DNA from: VRUE01 sp963780815
Lineage (GTDB): Bacteria > Actinomycetota > Thermoleophilia > Solirubrobacterales > 70-9
Assembly (NCBI GenBank): GCA_963780815.1
Contig: CAWADG010000002.1
Location: forward strand, 1 to 64,000
DNA: 64,000 nucleotides
Reading direction: 5' to 3'
Shown here: positions 6,738-16,359 of the stretch, one piece after another
How the letters are laid out: every line of letters starts with the position of its first letter
Position numbering within the stretch: the first letter of the stretch is position 1
Made by a program: the position numbers and the translations under genes
The notes under the pieces: generated by a model
Told to the model about the DNA's origin: nothing
What the model saw: the letters and a program-made list of their open reading frames with translations, nothing else
Database searches by the model: none

Positions 6738-9077
6738 GTGATGCAGGAGGCACTGCGCGTCGTTGATCAGGCGGACGCCTCGCCAGATCTGGAGGTGCTT
6801 GAACGCGTGGAAAGAAGGGTGCTCTGGCTGGCGACGAGCATCATCCATCACGCCAACAAGGTCCGTCACACACCCTCGGGGGTGAAGGTGGGAGGCCACC
6901 AATCCTCCTCCGCCTCGATGGTCAGCATCATGACGGCGCTCTATTTCAAACACCTCAGCGCAGAGGATCGCGTCTCCGTCAAGCCGCACGCCGCCCCGGT
7001 CGCGCAGGCGATCAGCTATCTCCTCGGCTGGCTTGATCCGGCCTACCTGACCGAGCTGCGCGCCTTCGGGGGCATGCAGAGCTATCCCAGCCGGCTCAAG
7101 GATCCCTACCCCGTCGACTTCTCCACCGGCTCGGTCGGTATCGGTGCGACCGCCACACTGTGGAGTGCGTTGGCGAGCCGCTACGTGAGGTCTCGCTTCG
7201 GGGGACAGCCGACCGGTCGCCACATAGCTCTGCTCGGCGATGCGGAGCTGGATGAGGGTGCCGTCTGGGAGGCGCTGGTCGACCCCACGATCCCGTCGCT
7301 CGAGGGAGTGACATGGGTTGTCGACCTCAACCGCCAGTCTCTGGACCGCGTCGTGCCCAACATCGCCACCGGCCGGATTCGCGGCATGTTCGAAGATGCC
7401 GGCTGGCGCACGATCGTGCTCAAGTACGGGCGCACCCTGCAGCTGCTGTTCGGTCGCGACGGCGGCGGCGCTCTCCGGCGGCGGATCGACGAGATGAGCA
7501 ACGAGGAGTACCAGCGCCTTCTGCGAACCGAGCCACAGGACCTTCGAGGCCGCCTGCCCGGCAACGGTCGCGACCGGCACGACGTCGAGCGCCTCCTCGC
7601 CGACCTGACCGACGACGAATTGGGCCTGGCGATCAGGGATCTCGGCGGGCATGACCTCGGCGGACTCCTGGACGCCTTGCGGCAAGCCGATCTCGAGGAT
7701 CGGCCGACGGTCATCTTCGCCTACACGATCAAGGCGAAGGGTCTCCCCACCGAAGGCCATCCCGCGAACCACTCGGCCCTGCTGAGCCCCAACCAATGGC
7801 AGGCGCTGGCGAATGAGCTGGATGCAGACGCCCGCGACCCATGGGCGCGTTTTCCAGCCGGCAGTCCCGAGGCCGAGCTGTGCGCCGATGCCGCGCATCG
7901 CCTGGGGCGGAAGCCGCCCTCCCGCAGGCCACCACCGCCGGTGCCCAGCGAGATCGGTCGTGACCACACGGGACGTCTCTCGACGCAGCAGGCCTTCGGT
8001 CGGTTCTTGACGGAACTGCGCAGAGTGGCGTCCGAGGTCGCTGAGCGGGTGGTGACGACCAGTCCCGATGTCGCCCTGTCGACCAATCTCGGCGGCTGGA
8101 TCAACCACGCCGGCGTCTGGAACCCCACCGATCGGACGGACTGGTTCGGGGATGACACGGACACGCTGGTGCACTGGCGCGAGGGGCGGGCGGGCCAGCA
8201 CATCGAGCTCGGGATAGCCGAGGCGAACATGGTTGGCCTGCTGGGTGAGCTGGGCTCGACGTGGTCGCGGGAAGGGGAGCCCCTGCTTCCCATCGGCACC
8301 CTCTATGACCCGTTCCTCGGGCGCGCTCTGGAGCCGTGGTCGTTCGGGATATACGCCGGCGGCCAGTCGATCCTCGTCGGCACGCCGTCCGGCGTCTCCC
8401 TGGCCCCTGAGGGCGGCGCCCACCAATCGGTCATCACCCCCTCGATCGGGATCGAGCAGCCCCTCTGCACGGCTTGGGAGCCCGCCTTCGGCCAGGACCT
8501 GGAGTGGTCGCTGCTCGCCGCCCTGGGGAGGCTCGCGCGCCCCGGTGGCGAATCGGCGTATTTCCGGCTCAGCACGAGACCGATCGATCAGTCGCTGGCG
8601 TCGCTGCCCAAAGACCCCGAGGCGAGGGAGCGCCGGCGCCGCGACGTCCTCGCCGGCGGATATGTCCTGCGCACCGCGCCCGGCCCGCCGAAGGTGACGA
8701 TCGTGGCGGTCGGCGTGATCGTCCCGGAGGCATGCGAGGCGGCGGGGGAGCTCGGCGCCTCGGGAATCGCCGCCGACGTCGTCTGCCTGACCTCTCCTGA
8801 CCTCGTCTATCGTGCGCTGAGGGCCAGGCAGGGGCTGGCCGAGGGTGAGCAGGCGGTTCTCGACGCCCTCTTCCCGGTCGAGCGGGTTGCGCCGATCGTC
8901 TCGGTCCACGACGGCCATCCCCACGCCCTCTCCTTCCTGTCGGCCATCCACGGAGTCCCGGGCTCCAGCCTGGGGGTGGATCATTTCGGTCAGTCGGGCG
9001 ATGTCGGCGACATCTACCGCCACTTCGGCATCGACGCCGACACGATCGTCGGGGCCGCATTGGACCTGCTCGGCTGA
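6738..9077 (+). CDS. Pyruvate dehydrogenase E1 (homodimeric AceE-type) / transketolase-like
   Basis: A 779-residue thiamine-diphosphate enzyme. The N-terminal half has the ThDP motif (LLGDAELDEG...VDLNRQSLD), the middle has KAKGLPTEGHPANHSALL, and the C-terminal half has the pyrimidine-binding domain (IELGIAEANMVGLLGELG). All are typical of homodimeric E1 subunits that decarboxylate pyruvate or another 2-oxo acid. It is about 100 residues shorter than standard AceE. No E2 or E3 gene is nearby, so partners are elsewhere or the substrate differs. GTG 6738 or ATG 6741 could start it. It is divergent from an AsnC regulator. Confidence 0.8.
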   Translation: MMQEALRVVDQADASPDLEVLERVERRVLWLATSIIHHANKVRHTPSGVKVGGHQSSSASMVSIMTALYFKHLSAEDRVSVKPHAAPVAQAISYLLGWLDPAYLTELRAFGGMQSYPSRLKDPYPVDFSTGSVGIGATATLWSALASRYVRSRFGGQPTGRHIALLGDAELDEGAVWEALVDPTIPSLEGVTWVVDLNRQSLDRVVPNIATGRIRGMFEDAGWRTIVLKYGRTLQLLFGRDGGGALRRRIDEMSNEEYQRLLRTEPQDLRGRLPGNGRDRHDVERLLADLTDDELGLAIRDLGGHDLGGLLDALRQADLEDRPTVIFAYTIKAKGLPTEGHPANHSALLSPNQWQALANELDADARDPWARFPAGSPEAELCADAAHRLGRKPPSRRPPPPVPSEIGRDHTGRLSTQQAFGRFLTELRRVASEVAERVVTTSPDVALSTNLGGWINHAGVWNPTDRTDWFGDDTDTLVHWREGRAGQHIELGIAEANMVGLLGELGSTWSREGEPLLPIGTLYDPFLGRALEPWSFGIYAGGQSILVGTPSGVSLAPEGGAHQSVITPSIGIEQPLCTAWEPAFGQDLEWSLLAALGRLARPGGESAYFRLSTRPIDQSLASLPKDPEARERRRRDVLAGGYVLRTAPGPPKVTIVAVGVIVPEACEAAGELGASGIAADVVCLTSPDLVYRALRARQGLAEGEQAVLDALFPVERVAPIVSVHDGHPHALSFLSAIHGVPGSSLGVDHFGQSGDVGDIYRHFGIDADTIVGAALDLLG

Positions 9078-9099
9078 TCCGGCTCTGGTAGGTTCTAAA

Positions 9100-9112
9100 C
9101 CGATCAGTCGAC
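9100..9112 (+). promoter_or_regulatory. Island operator motif, site 1
   Basis: CCGATCAGTCGAC fits the shared consensus YCGATCRRTYRRT except for its last base (C for T). It lies 15-27 bp before the TTG start of the MFS gene, within 25-35 bp of the end of the E1-like gene. Confidence 0.5.
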
Positions 9113-9126
9113 ACGGAACTGAAGCC

Positions 9127-10328
9127 TTGCGCCGGCTGCTAGCTCTCACCACTGCCCTGCTCTTCCTTGAGCTGCTCTTCTTCGGACTGCTCTCGCCGCT
9201 GTTGCCCGGCCTGAAGCGGGAATTCGACCTCTCGACCTCCGCGGTCGGGGTGCTGATGGCAAGCTACGCCCTGGGCGCGATCGTCGGCGCAGGCGCTGGC
9301 GCTGGTCCTCTGCACGAGGAACGGACCGCGGACGACGGCGGTCGCGAGCCTGGTTGCCTTCGCGGTCTCCAGCGCCGCCTTCGGCTTGGCGCCGACCTAC
9401 GCGGCGCTCCTCAGCGCACGCTTCCTGCAGGGGGTGGCCGGAGCGACCTGCTGGACCGCGGGGCTCGTCTGGCTGCTCGAGGTGGGCCCGCTCGGAGGTC
9501 GCGGTGAGCGCCTCGGCTACGCCTTTGGTGTCGCCGAGACAGGAGCGATCGTCGGGCCCGCCGTCGGGGGAGTCGCCGCGGCCGTCGGACGCCCGGCCGC
9601 CTTCGGCGGCGTCGCGATGGCCTGCCTACTCCTCGCGCTTCTCACCCTACGCATGCCGCCACCCGAGCCGATCAGCCTCGTCGGCTCCCGTGTGCGGGCG
9701 ATGGTTTCGTCCAGCTCGGTGCGGACGACGATCTGGCTGACGGCGCTGCCGGCCACACTGCTCGCCGCCCTGATGCGTGCTGGCTCCTCTCCAGCAGCAC
9801 GCGATCGGCGCCGGCGCCGGCGAGATCGCGGCGACCTTCGCGGTCGCGGCTCTGGCCGGTGTCCTGATCCGGCCGCTGTTCGGCCGATGGTCGGACCGTC
9901 GCGGCCCGTTGCGGCCGATCAGGATCGCGCTGCTCTGCCTCTTCCCGGTGGTGCTCGCGCTGCCCTGGGCTGACAACCAGGTTCTGGTGGCACTGATGAT
10001 CTGCTGGTCCCTGGTCCTGGTCGGGGTGCTGTGGGCGCCGCTGATGGTGATGCTCTCGGACGCCTGCCTCGCGGCCGGGGTCGGGCAGATCATGGCGGTG
10101 ACGGTGATGAACTTCACCTGGCCCCCGGGCAACATCTTGGGCTCGGCCGGCGGAGCGGCGGTCGCACAGGCGGCGGGGCAGCGCACCGCATACGCTCTGA
10201 TGGCGGTCGCCCTGCTGTGTGGGTACCTTGCGCTGAGGAGGGGCGTCTCCCTCGAGGCCGCCGCCGTTGCCGACCGAACCCGCCGGGCCCGCTCAGTCGA
10301 GCCCGGCGGCGCCTATCGAGCCGGCTGA
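9127..10328 (+). pseudogene. MFS transporter, two frameshifts
   Basis: A 12-helix major-facilitator carrier spread over three frames: 9127 to about 9300 (LLFLELLFFGLLSPLLPGL), about 9300-9775 (LCTRNGPRTTAVASLV, then SARFLQGVAGATCW) and 9777-10328 (IRPLFGRWSDRRGPLRPIR, the loop motif between halves). Two single-base indels explain this; corrected length is about 400 residues, normal for the family. It is probably an exporter or importer for an island compound, given the operator-like site just upstream. It converges with the solute-binding-protein gene. Damage may be sequencing error. Confidence 0.75.
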
Positions 10329-10336
10329 GTCTAGCG

Positions 10337-12052
10337 TCACTTGGTCCTGGCCCACCACCGAACTTCGGGCAGATCGCTCGAATAGTATTCAGTCATCTTG
10401 TTGCCCAGGACGCTCACGAACTGCTGGTTGTAGACCCAAATCCTCGGCGCGGCGTCAATCCACAGTTCGTCCGCTTTGTTGAGCTTCTTCGTGAGTTCCG
10501 GCCCTTCTTCGGTGAACGGGACTTCTTTCATCAGCTTGTCCGCTTCCCGGACGCAGACGTTGGTGTCGTTGAAACCGTTGTTCGGCGGGCACTGGAGGTC
10601 ATAGGCCCAGTAGTAGTCAGGCGCCACGACCTGCGGCCCGTCGATGAAGACGGTGGCGCCTTCATGGGTTTCATACACCACTTCCAGGAAATTGGCGGAG
10701 GAAGTGGTCTTCACTTCCGCCTTGACCCCGAGCGGTTCCCACGCCGCCTGTGCGGCGGTCGCGATTTCTTTTTCGACCGTGGCTCCCTGGGTGACATATA
10801 TCGGGAAGCTGACCGGAGTCTTGACCCCTGATTCCTTGATCAGCTGTTCAGCTTTTTCGACGTCGGTTTCCCTCGGAGGCCCGACCTTCGGGTCGTACCA
10901 AGAGAACGCCGGCATCCACTCACCGTTGTACAGTTCGCCGTAGCCGTACCCGACTTTCTGGAGAACGGCTTCGTAGGGGAACGCGTAGCTCAGCGCCTGG
11001 CGGAACTTGGTGTTGAGGAAGAACGGGAACTTGCCGCTGTCGAACGGTGCCTTGTCGTTCTCCGGGAAATTCAGCGTCTGCGCTTGCCGCGACCTCGCCG
11101 CATTGACGATGCAGCAGGAGTTGCCTTCCAGGCTCTTCGCCGCCTGCCCCGACATTCCGAGCGTCACGTCGGCCTGCCCGGACTGCGCCTGGAGGAGAAG
11201 CGTTTCGTTCTGGGGGACGAACTTGATGATGATGTTCTTCGTTTTCGGCGGCTGGAAGAAGTCAGGGTTGGCTTCGAGGACGAGTTCCTGATTCGGCTTG
11301 TAGCTCTTGAGGTTGTAGGGGCCGTAGCCGGCCGAGTGGGTTCCGAGCCATTTGATCGGGATTGCCGGCTTCTGGCCACCGTGTGCTTCCAGCAGCTTGG
11401 GGTCGTAGATCGCTCCGGCGGTCGGGGTCGAGAGGACCTGAAGCTGGTTGGGGGCCGGCCGCTTGTAGTTGATGACGAGCGTCTGCGGGTCTGGAGCGGA
11501 GATCGACTTGATCAGCGGCGGCTTGAAGTCGGTTTCTTCGAGGACCGAGTAGCCACCCGATTCCCCTGTCTGGGTCCTTTCCAGCGAGTATTTGACGGCG
11601 TTCGCATCCACCGGGTCACCGCTCGGGAACTTCAATCCGGGTCGGATCTTGAAGGTCAGGGTGCGCTTGCCGTTGCTGAACTTCCAGGATTCGGCGACGT
11701 ACGGTTCCACGGCGGTGACCGCAAGATCCTGTTCGGTGCTTCCTTCAACGGGCCCGGGAACGTGCTTCGGCTGGGTCAGCTCCGAGTAGAGGGCCCCGTC
11801 GAGCCCGACTTCGAGGTTGGCGAAGGTGAAGCTCGGATCGAGGGTCGCGGGCGGGACGGCGACGTTCGCGATCAGCGTCGCGTTGGGATCGCTTTCGGCC
11901 GTGTTGAGGGAGCCGGAGGCGCTGCTGCCCGCTTCTGTGCTCGTCGAGCCGCCACCCCCACAGGCTGCGAGGAAGAGGGCGACCGCGATTGCAGACGCGG
12001 CGGCGGCGGCGATCCTCACTGCCTGAATCCGGGTCGATGCTGTGCGAGCCAT
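10337..12052 (-). CDS. Peptide/opine-type ABC transporter solute-binding lipoprotein
   Basis: 571 residues from the ATG at 12052. The signal peptide ends in a lipobox LAAC followed by a Gly/Ser linker, so it is anchored to the membrane. The body is an SBP_bac_5 (DppA/OppA) domain (ALSYAFPYEAVLQKV, YNGEWMPAFSWYDP). The family delivers di/oligopeptides, nickel, opines or betaine-like compounds to the permease. It lies 68 bp downstream of the second ATPase gene of the same importer, with an operator-like site in that gap, so it can be expressed as part of the operon and separately. Confidence 0.9.
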   Translation of the reverse strand: MARTASTRIQAVRIAAAAASAIAVALFLAACGGGGSTSTEAGSSASGSLNTAESDPNATLIANVAVPPATLDPSFTFANLEVGLDGALYSELTQPKHVPGPVEGSTEQDLAVTAVEPYVAESWKFSNGKRTLTFKIRPGLKFPSGDPVDANAVKYSLERTQTGESGGYSVLEETDFKPPLIKSISAPDPQTLVINYKRPAPNQLQVLSTPTAGAIYDPKLLEAHGGQKPAIPIKWLGTHSAGYGPYNLKSYKPNQELVLEANPDFFQPPKTKNIIIKFVPQNETLLLQAQSGQADVTLGMSGQAAKSLEGNSCCIVNAARSRQAQTLNFPENDKAPFDSGKFPFFLNTKFRQALSYAFPYEAVLQKVGYGYGELYNGEWMPAFSWYDPKVGPPRETDVEKAEQLIKESGVKTPVSFPIYVTQGATVEKEIATAAQAAWEPLGVKAEVKTTSSANFLEVVYETHEGATVFIDGPQVVAPDYYWAYDLQCPPNNGFNDTNVCVREADKLMKEVPFTEEGPELTKKLNKADELWIDAAPRIWVYNQQFVSVLGNKMTEYYSSDLPEVRWWARTK

Positions 12053-12116
12053 GGAATCTCCGTCCCTTCTGTCATGACCGAGGCGTTGCCCTGGAGAGGC
12101 AGCGCCATTTTCCGTG

Positions 12117-12129
12117 ACGATCAATCGGT
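12117..12129 (+). promoter_or_regulatory. Island operator motif, site 2
   Basis: ACGATCAATCGGT, one mismatch from YCGATCRRTYRRT, and sharing GATCAATCGGTAT with the minus-strand reading of the 34421 site. It straddles the end of the ATPase gene (stop at 12121) and precedes the binding-protein start by 65 bp. Confidence 0.5.
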
Positions 12130-13239
12130 ATCCGACCCTAACCGGCTCGTACCATCTGCGTCAAGGTGCTGCTCGGCCGCCTCGGCCACGCCTCGGTCCA
12201 CCTTCATTTCGCCGGGGAAGTGGCAGGCGACCGAGTGCCCCGGAGCGGGTGTCGTCAGCGGCGGTCGCTGCTGGCGACAGATGTCGCGGCCGCGGCCGAC
12301 GGGGCAGCGCGGCTCGAACGGGCAGCCCGGTGGTCGCTCGACCACCGAGCCCACTTCCCCGATCGGGGGACGGCGTTTCGCCCGCCGCTCACGGCCGCCG
12401 GCGGTCGGCACCGGAACCACCGAGAGCAGCGACACCGAGTAGGGGTGGAGCGGACTGCGGAAGAGCGTGGCGCTATCGGCCGCCTCCATCACCTGGCCGA
12501 GGTACAGGACGGCGATCCGGTCGCAGAAGAACTCGGCGACGGCGAGGTCATGGGTGATGAAGACATAGGTCTGCCCGAACTCCCGCTGTAGCCGCAGAAG
12601 CACGTTCAGCACCTGGGCCTGGACCGAGACGTCAAGCGCGCTGACCGGCTCGTCGAGGATGACCAGGTCCGGCTGAAGAACGAACGCGCGAGCGAGCCCG
12701 ATTCGCTGGCGCTGGCCACCTGAGAAGGCGTGCGGGAGACGGGCGGCCTGGTCTGTGGTGAGGCCGACCTCGACGAGCATGTTGATCGCCTTCTCACGCC
12801 GCTCGCCGCGGTCCCCCACCTGGTGGATCTCAAGGGGCTCCTCGACGATCGCCGATGCGGTCATGCGCGGGTCGAGCGATGCGTATGGGTCCTGGAAGAC
12901 GAGCTGCATGCGCCGTCGCAGCTGCCGCAGGTCGTCCCTTCCGAGCGTGGTCAGGTCGACGCCCTCGAACTGAACCTCTCCATCGCTCGGCTCGAGGAGG
13001 CGAAGCAAGCAGCGGGCCAGGGTGGACTTCCCGCACCCCGACTCACCGACCAGGCCGAAGGTCTCACCGCGTTTGACGCTGAGTGAGATCTCGTCGAGCA
13101 CTGTGACCGGGACGCGGCGTGCGAACCGCTGGGGATCGGCGGCCATGAACGTCTTCGAGAGCTGCCGTGCCTCGAGGAGCGGCCTGTCCCCGCCTGCTCC
13201 CTCCGGCATCGGCGCAGCGGCGGTGTCGGCGGAGCTCAT
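12121..13239 (-). CDS. Peptide-type ABC transporter ATPase (OppF/DppF-like)
   Basis: 372 residues. Walker A GESGCGKS, Q-loop VFQDPYASLDP, signature FSGGQRQRI and Walker B DLVILDEP are intact. The C-terminal oligopeptide-ABC motif has the Cys cluster (GCPFEPRCPVGRGRDIC). It pairs with the OppD-like ATPase to power the importer. The ATG overlaps the stop of the preceding ATPase gene by ATGA, showing translational coupling. Confidence 0.92.
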   Translation of the reverse strand: MSSADTAAAPMPEGAGGDRPLLEARQLSKTFMAADPQRFARRVPVTVLDEISLSVKRGETFGLVGESGCGKSTLARCLLRLLEPSDGEVQFEGVDLTTLGRDDLRQLRRRMQLVFQDPYASLDPRMTASAIVEEPLEIHQVGDRGERREKAINMLVEVGLTTDQAARLPHAFSGGQRQRIGLARAFVLQPDLVILDEPVSALDVSVQAQVLNVLLRLQREFGQTYVFITHDLAVAEFFCDRIAVLYLGQVMEAADSATLFRSPLHPYSVSLLSVVPVPTAGGRERRAKRRPPIGEVGSVVERPPGCPFEPRCPVGRGRDICRQQRPPLTTPAPGHSVACHFPGEMKVDRGVAEAAEQHLDADGTSRLGSDTD

Positions 13240-14339
13240 GAGGTCAGCTCCGCAATCCGCGACTCGGCGAAGTGGCACTCGACCATCGCCGGGCCATCGG
13301 GGCCCTCGACCCGATGCGGCCTGGGCTCCTGCTGCCGGCACTGCGCCAGACCCCTGCCGAGCGGGCAACGGGGCTCGAAGGAGCAGCCGCTCGGCAGCTC
13401 GGAGAGGTTCGGCGGGAAGCCTTCGATCGCCGGCAGCTGACCGCTGACGAGCCGTTCCGGATTCGGGACGCAATTGAGCAGCGCCTCACTGTAGGGATGT
13501 GTCGGGACCCGGAAGATGTGCTCTGCGCCCGAGGTCTCCACCAGCCGTCCGGCATACATGACCGCCACCGAGTCGCAGAATTCGGAGACGACTCCGAGGT
13601 TGTGGGTGATCAGGATGACGGCGGTGCGGTGTTCGGCAACGAGCCTGTCGAGGAGGGTGAGCACCTGTGCCTGGGTGGTGACGTCGAGGGCGGTGGTCGG
13701 CTCGTCGGCGATCAGCACGTCCGGGTTCGATGCGATCGCGATCGCCAGCGCGACGCGCTGGCGCATCCCGCCGGAGAACTGATGCGGATACTCGTCCAGG
13801 CGGCGCTCGCCCTGCGCGATCTCCACCTCGCCGAGCAGCTCTGCTGCCCGCTTGCGCCCGGCCGAGCGCCGCAGGCCGGGCTCGTGGGCGGCCAGCGCCT
13901 CGATGATCTGCTTGCCGATCGTCTTGACCGGATCCAGCGCTGTCGAGGGGTCCTGCAGGATGAGGGCGATCTCCTTGCCGCGCACCGCCGCGAGCTGGCG
14001 GTCAGAGAGCTTCGAGATGTCGCGGCCGTTCAGATCGATCTCGCCGTCGACGACGCGGCCCGGCGGCTCGATCAGGCCCATGATCGAGAGCGCCAGCGCC
14101 GACTTGCCCGAGCCGGACTCTCCGACCACCCCCAGCCGCTCGGTCGGGCGCAGGTCCAGGCTGAGGTTGCGGACGGCGTGGACCGCCGAGTCCTCGGTCT
14201 CATAGACGGTGCTGAGGTTGCGGACGGAGAGGACGAACTCGCGCTCCGCCTCGGCTGCGCTTGGGCCGGGATCGCGATCGCCGGCGCCTGCGTCGCGGCG
14301 CGAGCGCGAGCCCAGGCCCCGAAGTCGTCTCGCGTTCAC
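13236..14339 (-). CDS. Peptide-type ABC transporter ATPase (OppD/DppD-like)
   Basis: 367 residues from a GTG at 14339 that overlaps the permease stop (GTGA). After a 30-residue disordered basic leader come Walker A GESGSGKS, Q-loop ILQDPSTALDP, signature FSGGMRQRV, Walker B DVLIADEP and the H-loop ITHN. The C-terminal CSFEPRCPLGRG motif is also present. It is the second nucleotide-binding subunit of the importer. Confidence 0.92.
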   Translation of the reverse strand: MNARRLRGLGSRSRRDAGAGDRDPGPSAAEAEREFVLSVRNLSTVYETEDSAVHAVRNLSLDLRPTERLGVVGESGSGKSALALSIMGLIEPPGRVVDGEIDLNGRDISKLSDRQLAAVRGKEIALILQDPSTALDPVKTIGKQIIEALAAHEPGLRRSAGRKRAAELLGEVEIAQGERRLDEYPHQFSGGMRQRVALAIAIASNPDVLIADEPTTALDVTTQAQVLTLLDRLVAEHRTAVILITHNLGVVSEFCDSVAVMYAGRLVETSGAEHIFRVPTHPYSEALLNCVPNPERLVSGQLPAIEGFPPNLSELPSGCSFEPRCPLGRGLAQCRQQEPRPHRVEGPDGPAMVECHFAESRIAELTS

Positions 14340-15361
14340 GACGACGTGACCGCCGGGATCCGCACCCTCGGGTCGATCACCGCGTAGAGCAGATCGACGA
14401 CGAGGTTGACGACGACGAAGATGACCGCAGAGAGGAGGATGAACGTCTGGACGATCGCGTAGTCCTGCTTGACGATCGCTTCGAAGACCAGCGACCCGAT
14501 CCCGGGCCAGTTGAAGACCCGTTCGATCAGGACGCTGCCGGCGAGGAATTCGCCGAGGACGAGCCCGGCGGTGGTGAGGGTCGGCAGGAACGCGTTGGGC
14601 AGGGCGTGCCGGCGGAAGGCGGTCCAGCGCGGCAGGCCCTTGCCGCGGGCGACGACGAGGAACGGCTCGCGTGAGACCTCCAGCAGGTTCGCCCGAAGCA
14701 GGCGGACGATGAACGAGAAGGAGGAGACGCCGAGCGCGATGGCCGGCAGGATCAGGTGTTCGATCGATTCCCAGAAGGTGCCTAAGTCCCCGGCGAGCAG
14801 GGCGTCGATCGGGTACAGCCCGGTCACCGACGGCGGCGTTTCGGCGTTCACGTCGAGGCGGCCGGTGGGGCCCGGCAGGAGGTGGAACGCCTTGAAGAAG
14901 ACGATCAACAGCAGGATCGCGAGGAAGAACGGCGGTGTCCCGAAGCCGAGGTAGGAGGCCCCGCGGACGATCGAATCGGTCACCGGGCGGTGCCGGTAGG
15001 TGGAGATCAGGGCGAGGATCACCGCCGCCCCCATCGTGATCAGGAACGAGAAGAGCGCCAATTCGATCGTCGCCGGGAAGCGTTCGACGAAGAGGGACTT
15101 GACCGAGGCGTTGAGGCTGTAGGAGTAGCCCCATTCGCCGGTGAAGAAGTCCGAGATGTAGTGCCAGTACTGCGTCCAGATCGGTTCGTTCAGCCCCAGC
15201 TGTTCGCTCAGCTTGGCCACCGCCGAAGCCGGAGCCAGCGGGCCGAGGATCAGGCGCGCGGGGTCACCGGGCAGGACCCGCATGATGATGAAGGCGAGGA
15301 TCGAGGCGCCGAAGATGGCGGCGATCGAGCCGACGAGCCGATATGCGATCACTCGCCTCAT
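14336..15361 (-). CDS. Peptide-type ABC transporter permease (DppB-like)
   Basis: 341 residues with an N-terminal transmembrane segment, five further segments and the family EAA loop (VVARGKGLPRWTAFRRHALP). It forms the membrane channel with the DppC-like permease. The ATG is at 15361, 5 bp after the upstream permease stop. Order C, B, D, F, A along the transcript differs from the usual A-B-C-D-F. Confidence 0.92.
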   Translation of the reverse strand: MRRVIAYRLVGSIAAIFGASILAFIIMRVLPGDPARLILGPLAPASAVAKLSEQLGLNEPIWTQYWHYISDFFTGEWGYSYSLNASVKSLFVERFPATIELALFSFLITMGAAVILALISTYRHRPVTDSIVRGASYLGFGTPPFFLAILLLIVFFKAFHLLPGPTGRLDVNAETPPSVTGLYPIDALLAGDLGTFWESIEHLILPAIALGVSSFSFIVRLLRANLLEVSREPFLVVARGKGLPRWTAFRRHALPNAFLPTLTTAGLVLGEFLAGSVLIERVFNWPGIGSLVFEAIVKQDYAIVQTFILLSAVIFVVVNLVVDLLYAVIDPRVRIPAVTSS

Positions 15362-15366
15362 CGCGG

Positions 15367-16248
15367 CTACAGCCTCGCGTACTGGCCGCGGGGATCGAGG
15401 CGGTCCCTCAGTCGGTCGGACAGCATGCTCGCCGCGGTGACGACGATCAGCAGGGCCAGGCCCGGGAAGATGCTGACCCACCACTGGCCGGTGAGGGAGA
15501 CGGAGAGGCCTTCTGTGATCATCGCCCCCCACTCCGGGGTCGGCACCTGGGCGCCGAGGCCGAGGAAGCTGAGGCCGGCCAGGGCCAGCACCGCGTAGCC
15601 GAACGCCGCCGCCATCTGAATGAAGAGGACCGGCAGCACGTGCGGCACGACGTGGCGGGTGATGATCCGGCTTCGGGTCGCGCCCATCGCATGCGCGGCT
15701 TCGATGAAGGGGAGGGCTCGGATCCGCAGCGCCTCGCTGCGCAGGAGGCGCGCGTACCAGGGAACCGATACCAGGGCGACCCCGAGTGCCGCGGTGCTGA
15801 CGCCGACGCCGAGGCCGACCGTCACAGCCATCGCCAGGATCAGGGGCGGAAAGGCGAGGATCGTGTCCATGACCCGCATCGAGATCCCGTCGGTCGCGCC
15901 CCCGAGCGTCCCCGCGACGAGCCCGATCAGGCCCCCGATCAGCGCCCCGCCGATCGTGATCAGCGTTGCGACGAGGAGCGAGATGCGGGCGCCGCCCGCT
16001 ACCCGCGCGAGGATGTCGCGACCCTGCTGGTCGGTGCCGAAGGGATGGGTGACGGAGGGCGCTTCCAGCGCATCGAGCAGTTCGCCGTGAGTCGAGCTCT
16101 GCGTCCAGACAATCGGCACGATCAGCGCGAAAAGGACGACGAAGACGAGGACCCCGATCGGGATCGCGAGCTGGCGGTCGCGGAGGATCGCTCTGCCCAG
16201 GAGCTTGGCCCGAGCCCCGGCCGTCGGCTGCTCCGGCAGCAACGGCAC
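15367..16248 (-). CDS. Peptide-type ABC transporter permease (DppC-like)
   Basis: 293 residues, first gene of the importer operon. It has the N-terminal TM plus GTDQQGRDILARV and the EAA-like motif AAHAMGATRSRIITRHVVPH characteristic of DppC/OppC permeases. It is divergent from the BKACE gene at 16360, so importer and enzyme share a control region. Confidence 0.92.
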   Translation of the reverse strand: MPLLPEQPTAGARAKLLGRAILRDRQLAIPIGVLVFVVLFALIVPIVWTQSSTHGELLDALEAPSVTHPFGTDQQGRDILARVAGGARISLLVATLITIGGALIGGLIGLVAGTLGGATDGISMRVMDTILAFPPLILAMAVTVGLGVGVSTAALGVALVSVPWYARLLRSEALRIRALPFIEAAHAMGATRSRIITRHVVPHVLPVLFIQMAAAFGYAVLALAGLSFLGLGAQVPTPEWGAMITEGLSVSLTGQWWVSIFPGLALLIVVTAASMLSDRLRDRLDPRGQYARL

Positions 16249-16359
16249 GGAGGCCTCGCTCCCCGACCGCGAGCGGCCCCGTTTCCACTCCTGCGGCTCC
16301 CTCTGTTCGATTCAAACTAACCCGTTCGATATATTAATCAGCCTGGGAACCGGAGATAT
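16249..16359. promoter_or_regulatory. Divergent control region, ABC importer / BKACE
   Basis: This 111-bp gap holds an AT-rich core at 16326-16341 (TTCGATATATTAATCA) that stands out from its GC-rich surroundings. On the minus strand it reads TGATTAATATATCGAA, weakly like the island operator, but it does not meet the consensus. A Shine-Dalgarno-like GGAGA precedes the GTG at 16360. Confidence 0.4.

Noticed and set aside
8580..8596. Another copy of the island operator motif
   Set aside because: CGATCGATCAGTCG lies well inside the E1-like coding sequence and not near a start, so I count it as chance.
6180..9152. A 990-residue minus-strand protein covering the E1-like gene
   Set aside because: Only its last 149 codons (from 6629) show a real family (AsnC). 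The rest is antisense to a well-supported E1-like gene and has no domain.
13272..16320. Plus-strand open frames opposite the ABC transporter operon
   Set aside because: They are GC-driven shadows (Arg/Gly/Asp rich) of genes with clear motifs on the minus strand.
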